In this document: one piece after another, positions 6,825 through 11,219 of the stretch
Layout of the letters: each line of letters starts with the position of its first letter
Numbering within the stretch: the stretch's first letter is position 1
Source: an uncultured Flavobacteriia bacterium
Lineage (GTDB): Bacteria; Bacteroidota; Bacteroidia; Flavobacteriales_D; Crocinitomicaceae
Reading direction: 5' to 3'
Length of the DNA: 11,219 nucleotides
Assembly: GCA_903928365.1 (NCBI GenBank)
Contig: CAIYQV010000020.1
Location: forward strand, 1-11,219
Translations under genes and position numbers: made by a program
Notes under the pieces: model-generated
What the model saw: the letters and a program-made list of their open reading frames with translations, nothing else
Databases searched by the model: none
Told to the model about the DNA's origin: nothing

Positions 6825-7667
6825 TTGAGAAAGATATTCGCATACATTGCCTTTTGCCTGATACAGCTAAACTCATGGTCGCAATCGACCCTTAAGACGC
6901 TGTATTTTAAAGAGAACAGTACAGAATTAACTTTTTCCTCAAATCGTCAGCTACACAAACTGGAAACATCTTACCTAAAAGGAGATCTGATTTTAAAATC
7001 CTTTTACGTTTACAAGGATTCCGCAAGTACAGACCCTCAAGTAGATAGTTTATGTGCGAAACGATTGAAGAAAGCACTTATTGACATTGGAGTCGTTTCT
7101 ACCAAAGGAGTCTACACCGGAACTCGAATTCTTGAGTTAAAGCCGAAAGAAGATCCTAAAAAAGAAATGCGTAAAATAGATATCCGTTATGCCGTTTTCT
7201 CGGAACTATCTAAAGACTCTTTGATCGAATTACAGAAAATTGCCATTGCTGAAAACAATAAAATAGAGGAAGTCGCCATCTGGAACAATTCTAAAGACCC
7301 TAATGCGAAACCGAAATACAACGTTCCTTATTTATTGAATATCAAGTTTATTGAAGGGAAATCAAAAATACAGGCTGACAGCTATCCGGAGATTGAACGA
7401 TTGTTTAAATACCTTAAAGAGAATCCCAATCTAACTGTCGTGATTCGAGGTCATGTTTGCTGCGGTAACAATGATCGGATTTCTAAAAATCGGGCGAAAG
7501 CAGTTTACAGGGAATTAAATAAGCGAGGAATTGCAAAACACCGAATGCAATACGTGGGAATGTCCAACCGTGATCCACTGGTGTATCCTGAGAAATCCAA
7601 TGCTGATCGTCAAAAGAACCGTCGCGTAGATGTGAAGTTAATGTTGTTGGATGTCAATGCGAAATAG
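6825..7667 (+). CDS. Exported protein with two OmpA-like units; TTG start proposed
   Basis: The frame is open from a GTG at 6750, but that start lies before the terminator and would translate its stem and T-run. No ATG precedes the conserved region. A TTG at 6825 opens a good signal peptide (MRKIFAYIAFCLIQLNSWS, then Gln20), so I place the start there, giving 280 residues. Residues about 171-275 match the OmpA C-terminal peptidoglycan-associated fold: NIKFIEGKSKIQ, ENPNLTVVIRGH, KNRAKAVYRELNKRGI, MQYVGMSNRDP and ADRQKNRRVDV. The usual GHTD is GHVC here, so the aspartate that contacts diaminopimelate in E. coli OmpA (Asp271) is missing, while the Arg (NRA) is kept. Residues about 25-125 look like a diverged second copy (LYFKENSTEL at the start, CAKRLKKALIDIGV in the middle). 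The lipase gene overlaps its end by 17 bases. It is probably periplasmic or bound to the outer membrane. Confidence 0.82.
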   Translation: MRKIFAYIAFCLIQLNSWSQSTLKTLYFKENSTELTFSSNRQLHKLETSYLKGDLILKSFYVYKDSASTDPQVDSLCAKRLKKALIDIGVVSTKGVYTGTRILELKPKEDPKKEMRKIDIRYAVFSELSKDSLIELQKIAIAENNKIEEVAIWNNSKDPNAKPKYNVPYLLNIKFIEGKSKIQADSYPEIERLFKYLKENPNLTVVIRGHVCCGNNDRISKNRAKAVYRELNKRGIAKHRMQYVGMSNRDPLVYPEKSNADRQKNRRVDVKLMLLDVNAK

Positions 7668-8895
7668 AACCTCTTTCAGTATCCAATCGCTTTTTTGTTT
7701 ATCGTTTCTTTTTCTGCTGAATAGCCATATAGTTGTTGGCCAACATACGATGGACACGTTATTTAGATTCGCCCCTCAACAAAGGGAAATCGGATGCATG
7801 AGGTTTTTCGAACCGTTTTCGTCTCCGGTCAATCTCACCAATGCCTACCTTCTTTCTAAATTTAGCGAAACACTTTATCCTGAAAGACTCGATCTTCAAA
7901 TCCGTATGCAACAGAACCACGGGGAATTACCCCCTGATCTGATTAGCACAGATGAGTTAAAAATTCACCCACGCGTAACAGATACAAACTTCCTTCAGTC
8001 TTTTGAGGCTCGATTCAACCATTTTTACGATTACGATCAAATCGCAGAGCAGGTAAAATGGGAATTCATCGAGAGATCGGTTTTAGATACAACTGGGGCA
8101 TTTACCGGACATATTGTTCACGGACAAGATCCGGAATGCATGATGGTCTCCACCCCTACCTATGTAATAATCATTTTCAGAGGCACAGACGACATCCGAA
8201 ACAATCGATTTGCTGAATGGATTGGCACTGATTTCAACGCGTTAAAGACAAAAACAGATGCTGATTTTGGTAACGCACGTGTTCATAAAGGATTCTATAA
8301 AAGCTTTAAGCTTATCGAAGGCGACATAATCTCCAAACTTCAAGAATTACAAGCTAAGGAAAAACCAATTTGGATAGCAGGTCATAGCCTTGGTGGCGCC
8401 ATGGCCGTATTGACAGGATTGAGCCTCGTACAAAAAGGTTATACCATTGGCGGAATCTACAGTTTTGGCGGGCCGTCAGTACTCGGAAACAAACGTTTTA
8501 GCGCATTTACCGACACATTGCTTCCGAACAAAATAGAACGATTTGAATTTGCTCTTGATCCCGTTTCTATTCTAAAAGCACCTGGCTACCATACTTTTGG
8601 TCACCGAAACTGGATCAATCGACCTGATCAAGGGAAATATCAACTCTACTCACATATTCCAGAAAGATCATTTTTCACGATTGGAAAATTAGATGAAAGC
8701 TTTCCAAGCAAAACGATTAAACGATACATTTTTTCCTCTAGGTTGAGCAAATTACCTTATCAATTATATCACCACAACACCCAATGGATCGTGAAGGCCT
8801 TATTTCTTATGAACACTGAAAATATGCGAGCACATTTGCCTTTACCTGAAGACACGTTCCCATTCATCTATTATGCCTGGAGTAAATCCAAATGA
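7651..8895 (+). CDS. Exported class 3 lipase (alpha/beta hydrolase)
   Basis: A 414-residue protein whose centre matches the Lipase_3 family (fungal-lipase-like triacylglycerol or phospholipid hydrolases). The oxyanion-side strand is YVIIIFRGTDD (171-181) and the nucleophile elbow is GHSLGGAMA (244-252) with Ser246. SFGGPSVLGN (271-280) is typical of the strand after it. The acid is probably Asp303 in DPVSILK. The catalytic histidine is probably His374 or His375 in LYHHNTQW; His314 and His318 (GYHTFGH) are less likely because that conserved spot is structural in the family. A signal peptide ends at VVG, then Gln31, so the enzyme is exported. About 130 residues before the core (31-160) have no family I recognise. 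Two ATGs, at 7651 and 7657, are both possible; either overlaps the OmpA-like gene, implying translational coupling. The natural substrate cannot be told. Confidence 0.93.
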   Translation: MSMRNRTSFSIQSLFCLSFLFLLNSHIVVGQHTMDTLFRFAPQQREIGCMRFFEPFSSPVNLTNAYLLSKFSETLYPERLDLQIRMQQNHGELPPDLISTDELKIHPRVTDTNFLQSFEARFNHFYDYDQIAEQVKWEFIERSVLDTTGAFTGHIVHGQDPECMMVSTPTYVIIIFRGTDDIRNNRFAEWIGTDFNALKTKTDADFGNARVHKGFYKSFKLIEGDIISKLQELQAKEKPIWIAGHSLGGAMAVLTGLSLVQKGYTIGGIYSFGGPSVLGNKRFSAFTDTLLPNKIERFEFALDPVSILKAPGYHTFGHRNWINRPDQGKYQLYSHIPERSFFTIGKLDESFPSKTIKRYIFSSRLSKLPYQLYHHNTQWIVKALFLMNTENMRAHLPLPEDTFPFIYYAWSKSK

Positions 8896-8898
8896 TAA

Positions 8899-8929
8899 TT
8901 TGTTATGTACGCAGATTTTTTATATCTTG
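8899..8929 (+). promoter_or_regulatory. Likely promoter of the histidine kinase gene
   Basis: TTTG at 8899-8902 is followed after 20 bases by TATCTTG at 8923-8929, close to the Bacteroidota pattern of TTG, 17-23 bases and TAnnTTTG (the -7 box is one T short). The start point would fall near 8935, leaving a leader of about 20 bases before the ATG at 8955. It begins directly after the lipase stop codon; the 59-base gap holds no terminator, so read-through from the lipase is also possible. Confidence 0.45.
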
Positions 8930-8954
8930 CATCCTATTCATTTTTTACTGAAAA

Positions 8955-10097
8955 ATGCCATTTAACCGTTCATCCGTATTTCTGGAAGTCATTGAAGGTT
9001 TATCCAAAAGCCCTCATATCTATCAGGGAAATGACCTTGAAATGGCTAAAAAAATCCTTTACAGCGGTTCACAATTTCTAAAAATTCAGCGTGTAAATGC
9101 CTGGTTAATGAACAGGGAGGAGAGTAAACTCATATCTCTGTGTGCATACGACAAACTTCGGGACGAATACTTTATCGAAGAAGATCTTTCGAGTGATTTT
9201 TTTCCTATCTACTTCCGTCATATTCAACGGAATGAAATCATTATTTCTGTTGAAGCACAAAAAGAGCTATTCAATAGAGAATTAGTAGAACCGTATTTAA
9301 AACCATTGGAAATCTATTCAATGATGGAGGTTCCAATTCTCTCTGCTGGTAAAATGAAGGGCATTATCTGCTTTGAAAACACAAAAGACACGCGGGAATG
9401 GACCAGTGATGAACAGCATTTTGCTATTGCATTGACACAACTTCTCACTCTCACACTTGAAACGAAAGAAAAAAACAACTACCGCGATCAGCTGGAACTA
9501 ATGGTGTCTGAAAAGACAACGCTCATAGCAGAGATCAATCATCGGGTAAAAAACAACCTTGCCATCATGACCGCATTGATCCGCGGTGAAATGAGTAAAG
9601 CAAAAGATGATTACCACAAAGAGCTTTTTGAAAATATTCTGTCAAAATCCTTTTCCCTTGCCACGCTCCAGAGCACTGTTTACCAATCAAAGAATTACGA
9701 TCAGGTAAATTTTGGGGACTTCCTTCAAACGCTACTTTCAAACATGAATCATACCTATGGTTCAGAAAAAAATGTGAAAGTTGAATCTTTTTTTGACGAA
9801 GTGAATATTGCGATATCAAAAGCCATCCCGTGTTCTTTGATCGTTAATGAGATTCTAACAAACAGCTTTAAGTATGCGTTTGAAAAATCAACAGACAATG
9901 TGCTGACCATTAAATTAGGGAAAACCGAAGAAAAGGCTTGCTGTATTGAAATTAGCGATAACGGCAAAGGCTTGCCATCGAATTATTTCGAACACGGAAC
10001 AGGTTTCGAACTGATTGAAAGTCTCACTGACCAAATAGATGGTAAACTTGAGATCGATTCAGACAAAGCCGGAACGATTATTAAGCTTGAGTTTTAA
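8955..10097 (+). CDS. Soluble GAF-HisKA_2 sensor histidine kinase
   Basis: A 380-residue kinase with no membrane segment or signal peptide, so it senses something in the cytoplasm or from a partner. Residues about 1-170 form a GAF-like sensor (VNAWLMNREESKLISLCAYD; MEVPILSAGKMKGIICFENT near 134-143; EWTSDEQHFAIALTQLL). A short coiled-coil linker (about 170-190) follows. The phosphoacceptor motif is EINHRVKNNLAIM, with His196, of the HisKA_2 type (His kinase A subfamily 2, often seen in stress and light-response kinases). The ATPase part has the N box VNEILTNSFKYAF (Asn298, Asn303), the G1 box SDNGKGLP (Asp335) and a G2-like HGTGFELIESL (347-357). It ends KAGTIIKLEF. No response regulator is encoded beside it, so it is an orphan within this window. 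Its stop codon overlaps that of the convergent M1 gene by 4 bases. Confidence 0.93.
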   Translation: MPFNRSSVFLEVIEGLSKSPHIYQGNDLEMAKKILYSGSQFLKIQRVNAWLMNREESKLISLCAYDKLRDEYFIEEDLSSDFFPIYFRHIQRNEIIISVEAQKELFNRELVEPYLKPLEIYSMMEVPILSAGKMKGIICFENTKDTREWTSDEQHFAIALTQLLTLTLETKEKNNYRDQLELMVSEKTTLIAEINHRVKNNLAIMTALIRGEMSKAKDDYHKELFENILSKSFSLATLQSTVYQSKNYDQVNFGDFLQTLLSNMNHTYGSEKNVKVESFFDEVNIAISKAIPCSLIVNEILTNSFKYAFEKSTDNVLTIKLGKTEEKACCIEISDNGKGLPSNYFEHGTGFELIESLTDQIDGKLEIDSDKAGTIIKLEF

Positions 10098-11219
10098 TTG
10101 ATCTCTTCGAACAGAAGTTCACATTCAGGATCCAATTTGTAAGAAAACACCTTTTGACCATAGCTTGGTAGCGTCAGAATCTCCTCTATTTCGTTCACAT
10201 TAAATACCTCTGTCTTGAATTCACCATTCTCAAGCTCAAACTGAACTTTTAGCGAAAAATCAAATACCTCTTCCTGCGTCTGACGAACAATAAATAATTT
10301 CTTACCCTCACTTTGATCTAAGACCGTTTTTAAAACAGGATGTCCCTTCTTGTAGAGCCAATTTTCAAAAAAGGAGCCCAATTCCATACCGGTACTGACT
10401 TCCATCGCATTTTTGAAGTCTTCCGAATCCGCATTGCCCAATCGAAATGCCTGATAATAATCCTTCAATCCTTGTTGAAACAAAGAATCTCCCAATTTAC
10501 ACCTCAACATATGAAGTACCCAGCTTCCTTTTTGATAGGAATTCGGATTCAACAAACGATTGGGATCTGAATACTTGGTATCTACCAACGGATGATCATA
10601 TTTACGATAAAACGAAATCACTTCTTCCCTATCCATGCGTAACTGATTCTTGAACCGTTTAACTCCGAATTTCTTTTCCAGATACATATTGGTCATATAT
10701 GTTGCGAATCCTTCACTAAGCCAGACGTGTTCCCAATCGGTTTCTGTTACTGAATTACCAAACCATTGGTGTGCAATTTCGTGAGCTACTAAGGCTTCGG
10801 CAGTCCCCTTTCCATTGAGTGCATTTTCATCGTAAAAGATACACCCGGCGTTCTCCATCCCTCCATACCTTGTAGTAGATTGTACATTCATTAATTTCTC
10901 GAACTCATAGGGTGCCAAATAGGTGCTAAAGAACTTCAGTATTTCCGGTGCTGCATCCAGATCTTTCAAACTTTTGACGCTATTTTGAGGGTAAACAGCA
11001 CTTGTGATCATTACACTATCTATCGTTGCAATTTCCTTCCACTCCATGGCTGCAATCCCAACAACTGCCACTTTAGAAGGCAATGGTGTGGATGAGCTAT
11101 ATGACCATTCATTGAAACCATTACCTATCTCTTTGAATCCGTTGAATGCTCCATTACTGACCACCTTGTATTTTGAAGGTGCCTTAACCGTAAAAGCATA
11201 GAACGCTTTATCCGAAGGA
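10094..11219 (-). CDS. M1-family zinc aminopeptidase, N-terminal part missing (window edge)
   Basis: The last 374 codons of an M1 (gluzincin) aminopeptidase, which removes N-terminal residues from peptides. The frame is open to the right edge; a GTG at 11164 is internal, because the codons before it read DKAFYAFTVKAPSKYKVVSNG, normal M1 sequence. The exopeptidase motif is GGMEN (codons near 10864-10850; GAMEN in most relatives). The zinc site is HEIAHQWFGN (from 10783) plus the Glu of WLSEGFATY 19 residues after the second His (10714). The catalytic Tyr is probably in SYQKGSW (near 10537). After the catalytic part comes only a short beta-rich segment (FIVRQTQEEVFDFSLKVQF) ending LDPECELLFEEIN, so it lacks the large helical C-terminal domain of PepN-type enzymes. 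Export cannot be judged without the N-terminus. It converges on the kinase gene. Confidence 0.96.
   Translation of the reverse strand, partial: PSDKAFYAFTVKAPSKYKVVSNGAFNGFKEIGNGFNEWSYSSSTPLPSKVAVVGIAAMEWKEIATIDSVMITSAVYPQNSVKSLKDLDAAPEILKFFSTYLAPYEFEKLMNVQSTTRYGGMENAGCIFYDENALNGKGTAEALVAHEIAHQWFGNSVTETDWEHVWLSEGFATYMTNMYLEKKFGVKRFKNQLRMDREEVISFYRKYDHPLVDTKYSDPNRLLNPNSYQKGSWVLHMLRCKLGDSLFQQGLKDYYQAFRLGNADSEDFKNAMEVSTGMELGSFFENWLYKKGHPVLKTVLDQSEGKKLFIVRQTQEEVFDFSLKVQFELENGEFKTEVFNVNEIEEILTLPSYGQKVFSYKLDPECELLFEEIN

Noticed and set aside
10105..10117. Small hairpin CTTC-GAACA-GAAG near the convergent gene ends
   Set aside because: Only four base pairs, no T-run, and it lies within the coding end of the M1 gene.
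11164..11219. GTG at 11164 as the start of the M1 aminopeptidase
   Set aside because: The frame continues without a stop to the window edge and the extra codons read as normal M1 sequence, so the gene is truncated by the window, not started here.
1..11219. Searches by eye for tRNA, rRNA, CRISPR repeats, insertion-sequence ends and phage genes
   Set aside because: None seen: no regularly spaced repeats, no terminal inverted repeats flanking a transposase, and all long frames belong to the listed genes.

Overview
The window comes from a member of the Bacteroidota. The evidence is agreement between several independent signs: a DUF4494-type protein, five exported proteins whose predicted signal peptides all leave glutamine as the first mature residue, A/T-rich leaders without clear Shine-Dalgarno sites, and TAnnTTTG-like -7 promoter boxes. 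Base composition is moderately A+T rich and even. I see no RNA genes, insertion sequences, phage genes or CRISPR arrays. The window is densely coding and has no gene-free stretch above about 300 bases. Family and genus cannot be fixed from this sequence alone.

Layout. (1) Positions 1-1832, minus strand: a tight three-gene run, read in the order DUF4494 protein, pyridoxamine 5'-phosphate oxidase (pdxH), cytoplasmic M16 zinc peptidase (cut by the left edge), with gaps of 2-3 bases. (2) Positions 1941-3017, minus strand: an exported protein made of nine ~35-residue beta-propeller-like units, of unknown role. (3) Positions 3179-6740, plus strand: divergent from the propeller gene, two exported M16 proteins ending at a strong intrinsic terminator. 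The first keeps the zinc site, the second has lost it but keeps the Arg/Tyr substrate-side motif and carries a LolA-like C-terminal domain. (4) Positions 6825-8895, plus strand: an exported protein with two OmpA-like units, probably starting at TTG, overlapping an exported class 3 lipase. (5) Positions 8955-10097, plus strand: a soluble GAF-HisKA_2 histidine kinase. (6) Positions 10094-11219, minus strand: an M1 aminopeptidase (cut by the right edge), convergent with the kinase and sharing a TTAA at the stop codons.

How the genes may work together. The 3179-6740 pair looks like a two-subunit envelope protease with its active site divided between subunits. The OmpA-like/lipase pair is probably translationally coupled and acts in the envelope or outside. 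Three M16 proteins and one M1 enzyme within 11 kb make this a peptidase-rich neighbourhood, but nothing shows that they share a pathway. Most genes are recognisable families. The parts worth a second look are the divided M16 active site with its LolA-like fusion, the nine-unit propeller protein, the duplicated halves of the DUF4494 and OmpA-like proteins, and the TTG start downstream of a terminator.
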